Notes under the pieces: model-generated
Database searches by the model: none
What the model saw: only the letters and a program-made list of their open reading frames with translations
What the model was told of the DNA's origin: nothing
Translations under genes and position numbers: made by a program
Assembly: GCA_951812925.1 (NCBI GenBank)
Contig: OX638372.1
Location: 4,526,001-4,590,000, forward strand
Origin: Calliopum simillimum
Taxonomy: Eukaryota; Arthropoda; Insecta; Diptera; Lauxaniidae
Length of the DNA: 64,000 nt
Direction of reading: 5' to 3'
Shown here: piece after piece, positions 24,901 to 39,900 of the stretch
Position numbering within the stretch: the first letter of the stretch is position 1
How the letters are laid out: each line of letters begins with the position of its first letter

Positions 24901-27900
24901 TCGGCGATTGCATGCGTGTCAATGGTATCAGGGTATTGTGACGTGAACTGCCCATTTCAGTGATGGTAGAAAGTTTGGGTTGATAGCGCGATGATAACGC
25001 ATGTGTCGTGGTGTATGTGGGGGAACGTGGTGGTGTAAGTGGTACAACATAGCTGCTGCCAATGACACGATTATAGGTGGAAGTGTAAGGTGAACTATAA
25101 GAAGCACTGGATGGTAAAGATGTTGAAGAGCTATAGGATCCAGGCGAATAGTATGGCGAGTAAAGTTGACTGCTACCACCGCTATAATAATAATTTGAAT
25201 CCGAATAGAGCGGCATTTTGAATTTATTTGTAAATGTACTTCTTTTCTGTTTTGTTTTTACGTACAATTTCTTAGATAACTCGTATTTTTTTCTTTTATT
25301 AAAAAATTAATTTTATCACTCTTATTTTTTAAATATTTTTCTAACACTTCCGCACACTTTGCGTGTAACGACTACGCGTGTCTTCAACCAGATTCGCACT
25401 AAAAATACTCAAGAATTTTTCCAATTTTTTTAAATAATTTTAAAACATTTGAATTTGTTTTTTTTTTCCCCGTTGACTATTTTTGTTTTTGTTTTTTTCC
25501 ACAAAAGCCTTGAAGCGATCGGTCAGCGTTTTTTGGGAACACTTTGTCACGAGTTTCGTATTTTTAATTAAATTTTTTTTTTATTATTTTTAAAATTAAT
25601 TCTCTTCTTAAGAGTCGATGACGCTGCATTTTCAACTGCGAAGATTGATTTTTTTATCTTTCTTTTATTTTTTTAATATTTTATGTAACAATTTGTTTTA
25701 TGTTTTTTCACTAATGACTTTTATGGTGCAATAACTTGGTATTTTTGCTATTAATCGGATTACGGTTGATTTTTATTATGACAATAAAATTTAAGTGTTT
25801 CTAAGACTCGTGAGTGAGTGTTGTATTGCCTTTGATTAGGATGAAATAAATAAATTTCCGTTTTGTTTTTTAATTAACTTATGTTATAAAATAATTTTGA
25901 AAATGTACAAAACCTTGACCTATATCATTTCATAATTCATACATTTTTAGGCATTTTGGGTACGAGGAATGTTGAAAAGACGTTGCCAGAAGAGGGGTTT
26001 TGGGAGCTAAACCCTCCCTCTCGAAAGAGAATAACCATCGGAAATATAATGAAAAATAAATTATTAACATAATTACTTGAAATTTATATAATAAATAACA
26101 CACTGCAACAATGATTTTGTCACATGGTATATGAGGATAATTTTTTTAAGGAAGGATTCTGAATCCAGGGTCAAGAATGGCCTACCATGTCAGGATTTTG
26201 AGATATTTGAGATTAAAATCACAAAAAATGCCTAATTTGGCTATTTCTGAGGTTATATGCAGACTGTACAAATCTTATTAGTGATAACCTTTCTCTCCAA
26301 AATGAGCTCTTGACATCACGAAATTCATAGCCATTTTTCTTGTATTTAAACTCAAATGTCTCAAAATTTTGACGTGATGGCAATTCTGACCTGGGATTCG
26401 GATTCTACGCAGAAATTTCATTCCGTAATCACCTTTTACTACTCTGTGGTAATCACAACCCCACTATTTGTTGGTCTCTGTAATTTTTCTTAAGTTTTGT
26501 ACTAAAATGCGCTTGGCAACAGCGATCAAGGCTAGAATTATACGCTACTAAATGTGCTCTATTCTATCCATTCATATGACTGATTCTGCAAACGAACGAA
26601 CCAAGACTATCACCAATAGCGCTTAAACTTTTTTCTTCTTAAAATTTTACGAGAAATTTAGGACTACCGTTGAGGTACATATATCAAAAACTAGCAAAAA
26701 TTTACTTTTTTTTTGGTTTGAAAAATACCGTTTTTTCTGTCGAAAATCTGAAACGAGTTAGAAAAAAAAAAATATATTCAAAAACTATAACACATTTTAT
26801 TTTCTTTAATTATGTCCGTATCAATATCCAGCCCAGTATGTATAAAAAACATATAGGTGGAGAAAAGGAGGAGTCTCAGTTACACAGATCTTTACTATGA
26901 GTTTTACAAGATGCAATGATTTGATGCATGAACCCAAAAAAACTAAATTTTGAAACGAAGGTTTCATTGAAAAGATGTATTTTAACGTTGATTTTTGCCA
27001 AATCCTCTTAAAAACTAATTAACTGAAATAAGTATAATCCCATTATAATATATTCGTTAGATTTTGCTACCTTGGCTTTCTTGAAAGTATTTCTACGTAT
27101 TCGATGAAGTTTGGTTGATGAGTAGCTTGAAAGTTTTAAAGAAAACCACGTCCGAAAGATTATAATCTCTCTTTGGGTTTTTTACAGCTTTTACAATTGT
27201 TCTCATATAAATTGATGTATAACATAAAGTATATTAAAAGTAAGAACAACGGTGGTTTTTTTTTAAATAATTTGCAAAAACTAAAAATTAGTAAAAACTT
27301 CACGAAATTTTATTTTTCTGCATTATAAAATGAAAAATTACGTTTCTCATTAAATGCCATAATTCACAAGAGACAAACTGTCGGAAGTATGAACTTGTCA
27401 TTGAATCTTTGATTTATCAAAATTTTGAAAACACAGGCCTCATAATTTTTGTAACAAATTAACACCCCAACATGAGTAATGATATAAAAGAAACTAAAAA
27501 TGTTGCTAACTCAATATACATAAATCAATTTTAAAAAAAATTGTGACGTAATACTTCATGAACTCAGACTAAGATCTTTTTTAAGAATTCTACAAAAAAA
27601 AAAAAAAATTTAAGTTCGGACATATATTTTTGATATTTCAACTTTTGTAAAAATTTTCAAAAATATTTTATTAATTTGTAAATTAGTTACATTTTATATT
27701 TCTATTTTTTTTTCTACACAAGAACACACCCGTACGCTTTTAGCCACAATTATTTTGACCAATTTAAAAGCACCGAACCGACTGTAACTCAGGGAATTAC
27801 AGTTAAAACTGTCAGTGAGTGTGGATGAGACTTTTCCCGAATGCCACAATGATCGAAACAGAAATCGACAATGACAGAATTTTCGGAATTATTATTCGGC

Positions 27901-30900
27901 ATATTCTGCAAATCAAAAAAAAAAAAAAAAAAAACCAAAACTCAACATAAACACACAAAAATTGAGCTGCCACCGCTATATTTACGACCAGACACAAAAA
28001 TTCGCTAGAATGTCAGCGTTCAAGAAGAATAAATAGGAATAGCCTCCATCTAGCTAAGTTAAGTAAAAGAGAATATTTAAGTAAAAGAAAAAAATATTAT
28101 GAAATTCTCTACAAACATATTTTGGCTACTGCAAAATTTCGAATTCGAAAAATTGTGTGCGTTTGAGAATTCATTGTATAATGTACATACGTATTGTGTA
28201 TAGATTATTGACTCCCGCGTGAAATGAGGGAGCATAGTGTTGTACAAATTGGATAACTTCGAGGGAGCATGCTTATTCTCATTTACTGCGCGTTAGAAAA
28301 TTTAAAATCTTTTCTAAGAGATCGTTGAGCAAAATCATTTGCAAAATCGTTTGAAATTTTCGAAAACGGCACTTCTTAAAATGTACTAAACAGAAAACTT
28401 TTTTACCGTGTCACATTAGAAATGCGATATATTTTTTTTTTGCGTTCAGTTTATTACAGTTCTTGATTGTGATGTGACGTTCAAAAAATTTAAAATTTTT
28501 TTTTTTTTGATTTTTTAAAATCGCCTCTTATGCGAAATAAAAATGTTCTACTAAGGCGCAATTATTGTAAATTGCAATTGACATGCATTTGGCAAACTAA
28601 ACTTTGTTGATTTTTTGTTGTCCTCAATTAATTAATTGCAAAATTATTATTATTTAACATATGAGTTATTGAAAAAATGTAGAGCAGGTGGGGTGATGAG
28701 GTATATTCATAAATATGTATTTTTGTTTTCGGCATTTTAAATTTAAAATCTTTCTTTTCGTAAATTTCTTAATTATTATTGATAGAAAAGTCGCTTTCAA
28801 ATCCGAAATGAATCATTTGACCATTTGGTGCGCCAAAATGTTAATTCCTTTTTCACTGGTTGGTATAGTGTGTATTTTTGAAAAAATTTTAAAACAAAAA
28901 TTCTAAAATCTTTTCTTATTTAAATATTGACAAGAAAATTTCAATGTCATAAAAAAGCGCAAGTAAACAAAAACAGCAACCGATATTGGATACATATTGT
29001 ATTTTGCTCCAAATAATAATACATTGAAGGTAGATTTGAAGTAAAATCGAATTTGTTTTTGCAGCATTGGGCAAGGAATACGTGTGTTTTTTTTTTAAAT
29101 TTTTTTAAAAATTTGTCAAAAAAAAAAAATTTTAAAATTAACCAAAAAATTCCAAAAAACATGCACACGTATTCCTTGTACAGTTCTAATCATTTTGTGC
29201 TTTATATACTTTTTTCGTAAGATGCCTTACTTTTGAGTTAAAACGATTAGCATTTTTTTTTTTGGGAATCTCTCCCGCAAACGGATCAGTTACGGATCCG
29301 TAACGGATAAAAAAGCGGAGATCTGAATCGTCTAGCACACTGGGATGTAACAATTTTAAGCTTTTAAATTGAGTTTTAATTTAAAGTACTTTTAGAAAAA
29401 ATTTATATGTGACCTGGGCAGTGAAAAGGGGGCATACGTGCGAAAACAAGATTTCTAGAAAAACGATCATAAAGTTAACAAGTTAATATTGATACTTCTT
29501 CGCGCTTTAATGGCTTGAAATTCCTTGCTCGGGAGTTTTTGGGGTCGCTAATTACGAATCTAGTATCAGTTTTTGAAAATTCAAAATGTCGGATCCAATA
29601 TGGTGGACAAAAAAATTAAAAACTTATCGGATTCGCTTAAAACTGGCTACTCGGGGGTTTTCAATGTTGCTGATTACGAAGCTAGTATCAGTTTTCAAGA
29701 TAGCGGATTCAATACGGCGGACAAAAAAATTAAAAACTTATCGGATTTGCTTAAAACTGGCTACTCGAGGATTTTCGGGGTCGCTGATTACGAATGCAGC
29801 AAATTCAAAATGGCGGAAAGAAATTAAAAATTTCTCGGATTTAATGAATTCAATGATTTAGTAATACTAAGTCATATCGAAGCCGGAATGATGTGTAATG
29901 AAGAATTAGAAAATGTTTATTCGAAGCTTGCCGGAGGGAGAAAATATTGAGAGGGAAAGGATAGAGAAGTTACGAGGGATTAGACCGAATTTACCTTCTA
30001 CAATGTACACGTATGTCGTCCATCGAAGAAACGTGTGGCTGCATTATCACAAAAGGATTTGATATCGGAGAAATATTTACATGGCTCCATTATCGAAAAA
30101 AGAGTTAGTATCAAAAAAAGGCGAAGGTTAGTATAGATGATCTCGAAACGCATACGGAAGAGGTTCATCTTCTTCCAACACAACCAACCCATCTAAAGGA
30201 AGATGTTTTTAGGTTTTTGGGGTTCACATATTAAGTACCACATATTGGATCCGCCATTTTGAATTTTCAAAAACTCATACTAGATTCGTAATCAGTGACC
30301 CCACAAGCCCTCGGGCAAGGAGTTTCAAGCGATTTCAATAATTTTTTTTTTCCGTTTTCAAGATTTTTAAAAAACACAGTTTTTTTTTCCCCCAAAAGTA
30401 CTCTTCTTTAGTTTCACTTTTAATAAACTTTTTGACAAATTATGACTTTTTGGCTTACACCACGTGAAAGATCGTCTCAAAATCTATCAGAATCGGCAAA
30501 AAAGTGAAAAACGGTTTTGTGACACGTCACAATTGAGTTTTAATTCAATATTCTTTTAAAAAAATGTAAGGGGTTTTTTTTTTTTTAAAAAAAATTCAAA
30601 AGTAATTTCAAATCTAAAAAATGTAGGTGAAAAAAATTTTGCCACACGCTGCTGTCTGAGTTCCCCTAGGTTTTGCTATGAGCTTGTGGTATCTGTCCGA
30701 AACTTTGTGACATTACGTCAAATAACTTTTGCATAGGAGCGTTTTGAAAATTTGGAGTGCATGAGAGGTGCCACGCCCTCTTGTCCGAATCAAGTTAGTT
30801 TCTGAGCACAGCTTGCATTAACTATCCTTTGTGTCTAAGTGAAATTTGATTGGATTATCTCTAAAAACACTTTGGATCTTTTGCTTATATGAGATGTACC

Positions 30901-33900
30901 ACGTCCACTTGTCCGAATTCACCCAGATTTTGTCCACGGATCGTGTTTGCTAACTTAAGTATATGTCTCTAGTTTTCGTGAATAGTGCTTTAAATATTTT
31001 ATTCGTATAGGTGGTAGACGTGTCCGTTGAACGATTTCGCTCATTTTCAATCCAACAAGTTATCTTTTACGTCAAAGGCAGTGAGATGAAATATCGACCC
31101 TAAGGTACTCTAAGGTGCTAATGTAAAGCGGTCTGACAAAACCATACTTCATTTGGCAAAATTCAAAATTGACTTTTTGAAGGGGTTTTTGAATTGGGAT
31201 TCAAATTTGGAAATGTTGATGGTTATATAATGTCTACTATAGCGTTTATAGCTTAGAGTTAATCTTAAGATATTTGTGCAAGAATTTGTGCTGAAAATAG
31301 TCAACAAAAGTACCCAAAATCATAATTTTTCAACAGATTTTTCTTCTATATAGCATGTTTGTGACGTTCTGTTTAGTTTTTTGCCAAAAAAATTGCTATA
31401 GTTTGGAATTAAAACATAAAAACTTTGCATTTCCAGCACTTTTTATGAAATACGGGACAAATACATCTTCCAAAATAAACTACACTTCTACTAATGTTTT
31501 GTACCAAAAAAAAAAAAAAATAAAAAATTTTACAAAGCAGATCCTTCAAGTACAGTACTGTTCTGTGTAATACATTTCGGTTTGCAATCGCAGCTATAGA
31601 ACATTACCTATGAGAGAGGTTTCCTAATCTGTTTGTTTAGACAAAAATTTCAAATTTTGCAAAAAAAAAAGAAAAAATTTTCGTGTTTGAAGCGTTAGAA
31701 AAGAAATTTTGTGTTTCCTAGAATACTGCCAAAGTACACAAGAAAATCATAAAGTAATTTCAAGTTAATTATCGGCACAAAATTCCAATAATTTTTTATT
31801 ATTCCAAAGATTTGATGGTGTTTTCTTTACCGCGAACTGTCAGTCTGGTAATATGATGTCAAAGAAAAGTTGCATGCAATCGCATCAAAAGTTTATGGGG
31901 TCCACATTACAATTTCACCTGTAAACGTAGGTGTGCGTGTAATAAACGGAAATTTAATTTATCTAAAAATATCAAAAGTATTCCATTTATTGTGCATCTT
32001 GTGAATATAAATGAAATTATTTAATTATTACCGCATTTCTGTACGAATTTTTATCTTTTATTTATAATTTTTTGAAAAGTAACTGGGTCATTGAACTTTT
32101 GTGTTGAAATTTATTTAAATTTCCTTATTAAAATTACACAATTTTATTAACTTTCTCAATTTTATTTATGTTAATTGCATTACAAATACAAATACACTCA
32201 TATGTACTCGTTCATATTTACACAAAGGTGCGTATAAAATTAGCTGAATTGTAGAGAAATATAAAAGCAACTCATGTGGTTGGTGTCTAGCAGCACGGTA
32301 TATTCTCTGAAAATATTTTTAATTGACTCAAATGTGATTTTTGTATTCCTGTGGCAATTTATGCTAACTATAAATTTTGCTCAAATGTGCTACACTTTTC
32401 GACACAACACGACTGGTGTGATGTTGTCAAAATTAATTATGATGCGTGACAATTTAAAATATTAACCCAATATATATATTTAAGAATATTTTTATGCATA
32501 AAAAAAAAAAAAAATAAAATGGTACGCTCACAAAAATGTTGTAGGTGCGTATTTTACACGCAACATTAAATATTCAGTTAACCTGGATGTTGATTGACGT
32601 ACACACAATAGTAATGATAATGATGGATGATACAATTGTAACATATTTGTTACAATTCAAAGCCAAAAATTACATTGTTAGCACATTAACATTTTTAGTG
32701 CATTGTCTCTATTCACATTAGAAACGAATCGTTGCCTGAGTTTTCTTCGTTAAATGGGTCATTTAAGAAGAAAGCATTTTTTATTTTTTATATTCAGATA
32801 TACCTTTACCTCTCTTTGACCCTGAAAAAGTTTTAAGCACAAGAGTTAAAAACAAAAGAATGCGACATTTTTGTTTTCTTGTTTTTGACATTTATAACAT
32901 AAGCAAATTTAATTCTTTACAAAAAGTTTTTGAAAAAAAATATCGAAATTTTGCTTTGTTCGCTAGACTTATTGAAAAACAGTATAGGGTGCATTTTATT
33001 TCCCCTCTCCGATTTCCACTCTCTAATTTAATAGTACTCATGGGTTTTTTCTTCCTAAATGACCTATTTATCGATTTCTGTAATAAAAAAAACCCGTAAA
33101 TGACTTAGTTCCTTTTTGGCCCTTAAAGTATGTTCGAAATTTGAACTAACGAGTTTGTTGATAAATTAGCTAACCCTGCTTTAAATTATCAAAGAGGGAC
33201 TTAAGTACTTTTCGAGATATTTCATATTTTATCAAATGAATCATAGTCGATAGTTTGATCCATACGAAGTAGAGTTGTTGCTGATATGGCTTTGCTGATG
33301 CGGATGCTGTTGATAGTCCGCCATAGATGTTTTTACTCTAGCACACATACATACCTTTCGTTTTAGCTGTGAAGTCTTCGGGTGACCTTCGGGAATCTTC
33401 GGGTGTCCCAGAAAACTATCCATTAAGGCTTGTTGATAGTCCGCCATAGATATGTTTGCGCTAGTATACATATATATCCTTCGTTTAAAATGTGAGGCCT
33501 TCGGGTGACCTTCGGGTGTCCCAGAAAACTATCCATTAAGGCTTGTTGATAGTCCGCCATAGATGTGTTTGCGCTAGTAAACACATATTTCCTTCGCCTT
33601 CGGGTGTCCCAGAAAACTATCAATTAAGGCTTGTTGATAGTCCGACATTGATGTGTTTGCGCTACTATACATATATATCCTTCGTTTTAAATGTGAGGCC
33701 TTCGGGTGTCCCAGAAAACTATCCATTAAGGCTTGTTGATAGTCCGCCATAGATGTGTTTGCGCTAGTATACACATATTTCCTTCGCTTTAACTGTGAAG
33801 CCTTTGGAGGACCTTCGGGTGTCTCAGAAAACTATCAATTAAGGCTTGCTGATAGTCCGACATAGATGTGTTTGCGCTAGTAAAAAAATATATATCCTTC

Positions 33901-36900
33901 GTTTTAACTGTCAAGCCTTCGGGTGACCTTCGGAAATCTTCGGGTGTCAAAGAGAACTATCCATTAAGGTTTGTTGATAGTTTTCTATAGATGTTTTCAC
34001 TCTAGTATACATATATACTTGTCGTTTTGACTGTGAAGCCTTCGGGTGACCTTTGGCAACCTACGTGTATAGCACCAAAAAAATTCCCGTACCTGAAATA
34101 CACTCAATGTCTTATTTTCAGCTCCATTGGCTGAACAGTTCCTCAGTGATAATGCTTCAGACACACACGCAGTTATGTTTCAACTTATTATGGCAAGGAT
34201 ACCAATGACACAGAGCAATTTTCTATATGACTCTTGCTTTTGCCACCAAATTTATTGAGTAAGAGAATGAGGGTGATTTTGGTCAAAAATGTAATTGAAT
34301 AATATTTAGTTAAAAATTTCCTTGCTAGGATATGGAGTGCCAATCAAGTCAAGTTTTGTTTATCTCTATATTTTATCGCATAAAAAGAATATTTCATCAG
34401 GAAAGCCGATGAGGGTAGTAATTTCTTCACCGGATCTTCTACTATTATTAGTACATAGCTTTACTAACAAATTATGAAAGCACAATTTATTTGCTTTCAT
34501 TTGATATGTAATTTGTATCTAATATCCTTCATTGGCATTTTTTATGGGAAAACTAAAAAGTAAACCAAAGAAAATTCGCCTTATCTGTAAAAACAATGAC
34601 TCGGATTTAAAACTTTTGTGCACCCGTTTTGTAGTCAATTAAAATACCTTTCATATGACACCACTGTTATATACAGGTTTAAATTAACATGTAGTCGTTA
34701 TGGCCTTAGCACAAAATTATTTCATTTTCATAAATGCTTCAGCTAACCACCAGTAGATGGCGCTGAAATTATGAATTGTGTATTGACTAAAAACGCAAGC
34801 ACTCAAACCCTAGATAGCGAGCTAAATGTTGCCGCAACATTGTATATGTTGCAATCGTTTACCAATTAATTCATTTCGATTTGTCAAAAAAAATATTACC
34901 GATTAGAAGCCAAATTAAAATGAAAATATATTGCATCGAATTGACAATTGTTTCCATATATATCAATTAATTATTTATGTATAATTTAGAGTAATCTACT
35001 TGCATTTTTTGGCCTCTAATTGGCATGTTTTTATGCAGAAGTTTTTTTTTGTTTTTCTCCATGAACTTACCTTCACATTTAAGACCCTGTTTAAAGAAAC
35101 CGCCCATTAATGAGCCACAATGATCACAGAATGTTGGCGACATAAATATGTAGGGTTTAAACCGATGCGGCATATCAATTTTGAAACGTTCACGTAAAAA
35201 CTGTAAAATTATAAAGAATCTTTCATACGAGCTAGTTTTTCATTTTATTCGATAGTTTTTACTTACAATTGTACTTGCCGAATTAAAAACAGATCCAGAA
35301 CATTTTCCCAATAGTTTTTCATGACATTTTTTATGCACAGAGGTTTGACAGGCTGTAAGAAATAAAAAATTTCACATTATGTTTTTCTTAAATAGGTTAG
35401 GTTAGCTAAGAATGGGCTGTGCAGTAAACAACAATTGAAGGACATTTTTAGGTTAATTGTCATTGTCCATCGTGATACCCGCAAAGCAAAGTTTGATGAG
35501 CACAGCTCTGCTACTCACAAGCCCAATCAAATTCTTTTATGGAGACAAGGAGGCTACAAATTCTTGTATTGTATTTTTTCTTGTACAGAAAAAATAAATG
35601 GCTAGTGAAGATACCAACTACCTATTTTATATCAGGCTTCCACAAACTGTAAGATTTCTTGTGATACGGCTTTGGCTTTTATGGCCCAGCAAAAAGTAAT
35701 CTCTCGCTTAGAGGTTGCTAGCATTTAGCCTTAGCAAAAGAGCAGTACGAGACAGAGTTGAGAGATTTGATAGTAAATTGAATCGTTGTAAAAATGCACA
35801 CTTTTTCCGAGGAAAAGTCTTTACACTTAAACCATACAATGCTTAATAAATTCTGATGACATCCGAATGAAAAACCTTACAATATTAATTTAATCTCGAT
35901 CGAATGGAGGCTTTTAAAAATTGGTGCCACTATAGCTAACAATTGGCGATATAGGCTCAAGGGAACGGGAATACTCCATAAGTAAGGATATTGCTTTGGC
36001 ATCCAGAAAAATTATCAATTATTTCCGATATTGGAATTTAAAAAAAAATAGTTCGGCGGATATCCATCTAGCCTATTTGGAATCTTTGAATCTTTTGTGT
36101 GAGGTAATGAACCACACCAGCAAAACGGTTAGTGCCACTGAATTAGGCAGAAAGACCGTCGGAGGTAGAACAGTCATATTAGACAAAATTACGAAATATT
36201 TAAGATTTTAGCCTGGGGTCTGCACCAACCTAAGTGCTTTGCTAATTTGATGGTAGTAAAAACTTAAAATTAAAAAAATTAAATAAGAGTTTTTCTGCGA
36301 AATAATTCCAAGTGAATTTTTTTCACCGGAATTATCTTTATTAATGCATGATAAATAAAGTGTGAAAAGTCCATTGCAAAGTCGTGTGCGCATAAAAAGT
36401 TATTAAGGCTCAAAGGTCGCTAAAATCAGTTTTTTGCAAATATCTCGCTAATGCTAACTTTTACAGAAAAATGTTGGTCTCCAACTTCTAGTTCTTCTAG
36501 ACTTCTAGTTTAGAAGATCACCCAATTTAAAAAGTTGTTAACAGTTATGATATGAAATACTACATAGCTATGAGTTCATATTAAAATATTTTACTTTTTA
36601 AATTGCAATAACTCTTCAATGAGAAGTCACACCAACAAAATTGAAACAACGTTTAAAAGATAGTTTGAAAGATGATTTGATTTGGCCTTAAAGATATTCG
36701 TGAAAAACCGTTAAGACTTCAAAAATACTGGTTTTTGAAGGATATTTCTGAAACGAAGGGTCATATGATAAAAAGTTGAGCGCCAATTTTGTAAAAAATT
36801 GCAAGATCTACAAAAAGTAAGCGATATGTGTATACATAGAAGTAACCGTTTAGAAGATATTGCAAAAAAACCATTAAAATGCCAAAAAAACCGGTTTCTA

Positions 36901-39900
36901 TTGAATATCTTCTATACCGTTACTTCTATGTGTACACATATCGATTATTTTTTAAAGATCTTGTGATTTTCTACAAAATTGGTCCCTTTACTTTTTATCG
37001 TAGTACTTAAAAAACCAGTAATTTCGAAGCCTTAACGGTTATTCAAGAATATTTTTAAAGTCATGAGCCGTTCGAAAAAAAAAAATGTTGTACAGTATAT
37101 AGAAAATTGAATTATCTTTCAAACGGCATTTTAATTTTGTTTGTACGACTTCTCATTGAAGAGTTATTGCAATTTAAAACATAAGATATTTTAACACGAA
37201 CTCATAGGTAGTATTTCATATCATAACTGTTAACAACTTTTTAAATTGGGTGATCTTCTAAACTAGAAATCGTACGCAAATACTTTTAACATACTTTTGT
37301 AGGAAATTTTCTGTGCTACAAAATTAGAGATCAAAATTTTTCTGTAAAAGTTAGCATTAGCAAGATATTTGCAAAAAACTGATTTTAGCGACCTTTGAGC
37401 CCGAATAACTTTTTATGCGCACACGACTTTGCAACGGACTTTTCACACTTTGTTTATCATGCATAAATAAAGACAAATGCGGTGAAAAAAATCTACTTGG
37501 AATTATTTCGCACAGCAGCTCTTTTTTCGTCTAATTTTCCTGGGCTATATATTATTCCAAAGCTGTTTTTTAACGTCATTGTTTTTATAAGAGTTAACAT
37601 TCAGTTTTATATAAACAAACAATTTAGATTCATATATTGTATACTTTGACGTCTTACTTTCACTAAAACTAATATTTCATCTTTTTCTATCAAATTAAGT
37701 TTTCGAAAATATAAATTTAAGTTTTTACTTATAGCCATTAACGAAATATTATAAATTAAGTTGTTTTTATATTAATCCTCTTGTTTTTTTTTTAGAAAAT
37801 TATGAAAGCGTGTTTTGTATTACGTATATCATAATTTGTGGTGGGTAATACAAATATTTTACGCCTATAAAACAAATTGCCGACAACAATTTTCAATTGC
37901 CCGTAACAATTTCAATAAAAAGATCAAAAATCTTTGACTTTTATGTGGGAATGGGTCATTCCATTCGTGAAAAATCGTTAAGACTTCAAAAATACTGGTT
38001 TTTGAAAGATATTTCCGAAACGAAGAGCCATATGATAAAAAATTGAGCACCAATTTTGTGAAAAATTGCAAGATCTACAAAAAATAAGCAATATGTGTAT
38101 ACATACATAGAAGTCACCGTTTAGAAGATATTCCAAAAAACCTGAAAATGCCAAAAAACGGTTACTTCTATGTGTACACTTATCGCTTACTTTTTGTAGA
38201 TTTTGTGATTCTCTACAAAGTCGGTCCTGATACTTTTTATCGTAGTACTTACCGATTCGGAGATATCTTTCAAGAACCAGAATTTTCGTAGTCTTAACGG
38301 TTTTTCAAAAATATTTTTTAAGCCATGAGTAGCTCGAAAAAAAATTAATATGGTATATACATAGAAAATTAAATTATCTTTTAAATGGCATTTTGATTTT
38401 GTTTGTATGACTCTGCATTGAAGAGGTATCGCAATTTAAATAGTAAGAAATTTTAATATGAACTTATACGTAGTATTTCGTATCATAACTGTTAACAACT
38501 TTTAAATTGGGTGATCTAAACTATAAGCCGTACGAAAAAATTTTTGATGTACTTTTGTAGGAAATTTCCTGTGCTACAAAATTGTAGACCAACATTTCAC
38601 TGTAAAAGTTTGTGTTAGCGAGATATTTGCAAAAAACTGATTTTAGCGACCTTTGAGCCTTAATAACTTTTTATGCGCACACGACTTTGCAATGGACTTT
38701 TCACACTTTATTTATCATGCATAAATAAAGACAATTCAGGTGCAAAAAATTCACTTGGAAATATTTCGCACAGCAGCTCTTTTTTCGTCTTATTTTCCTG
38801 GGCTATGATTTTGAAATCAGTTCCTTTCTTAACTACTGTAACCAAACAAAACTGAAAATAAATATTTTCAATTTAATTCAATTCCACTAATTAATAATAT
38901 ATGATCCCTATAGGTATAATTTTTACTACGATAAAGACATTTTTGCTGCAATGTCCCAAGTTAATAAATAAAATAAAAGTAATGAGAATATTTTAGATTT
39001 AGATATCTGGAATTTTAAGGTCATATATAGTGTTTGTATATTTTAAAGTAAAAACCATTAAATTCTGAAACCTTCGCTCTTTATTCAAACTTGATGTCAT
39101 AGTTTCAAGGTATCGCCAAACAAAGTTTATAGTCAGAAAAATTATCGTTTAATCCAAAAAAGATCTATTTGAAAACCAAACTAGAGAAAATCTGTGTATG
39201 GAATTCTGTATACTTTTTACGAGGTGTTGCATTTTTAGAAACTTTTTTACTTCACCGTTTATTCCAAGTTTGAAAAAAATAGAGCCAGAGCAGAGTATAC
39301 AGAAAGTTTTATCCAACGTTAGAAAAACAGAGTATTTTTCCTATTGTTGCAGGCATATAGGACAGGATGCTTACCGTTAGTTATACACATATCTTGCTAC
39401 GGTTATTGAAAGATATTTTTTTTCCTTCAAGACGTTTTTTGAATTATATCGATTACTTTCTATTTCACCGAAATATCAAAACCGAAAATGTTAGAAAAGT
39501 TGAGAAACCTATCACTTTAGGTAAGTTATCGATATAAGTTATCGATATAATTCAAAAAGGTTTTTGATTGAAAAGAAGATGGAGAAAAGTTTCTGTAACT
39601 CAGTCTTTGTTCCATTTTTTTCAAAATTGGAAAAAGTGGGGGGGGGCTTAAATTGGTAAAAATGCAATATCTTGTGAAAAGGAAGAGCTAGAATTTCAAT
39701 TCATCTATGGTCGACCCCTGAAACACTGACTTTTTCGGTTTTTCCCGACATTTTAGTGCGAAGGAAAAACCAAGCCCGACCCTTATTAATGGAGATGTAA
39801 TTGCTTTTAGTTTCAGATATATAGCCAAATATTTCAACTTTTGAAGCCGCCTGTACATAATTTACGAACGTAGCGCGCTCGAGTTAAATTTATAGCTAAT

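Noticed and set aside
21211..25179. Many plus-strand and shifted minus-strand open frames (up to 187 codons) across the giant exon
   Set aside because: They are shadows of the 1,361-codon frame; their leucine/valine/serine-rich runs come from its Thr/Ala/Lys triplet repeats read in reverse.
25217..25267. N-terminal extension of the giant exon by 17 codons
   Set aside because: It starts at TTG, and the ATG at 25216 has a good fly start context.
29573..29861. Two overlapping plus-strand ORFs of 84-91 codons
   Set aside because: They come from the 118-base tandem unit; no start context or homology.
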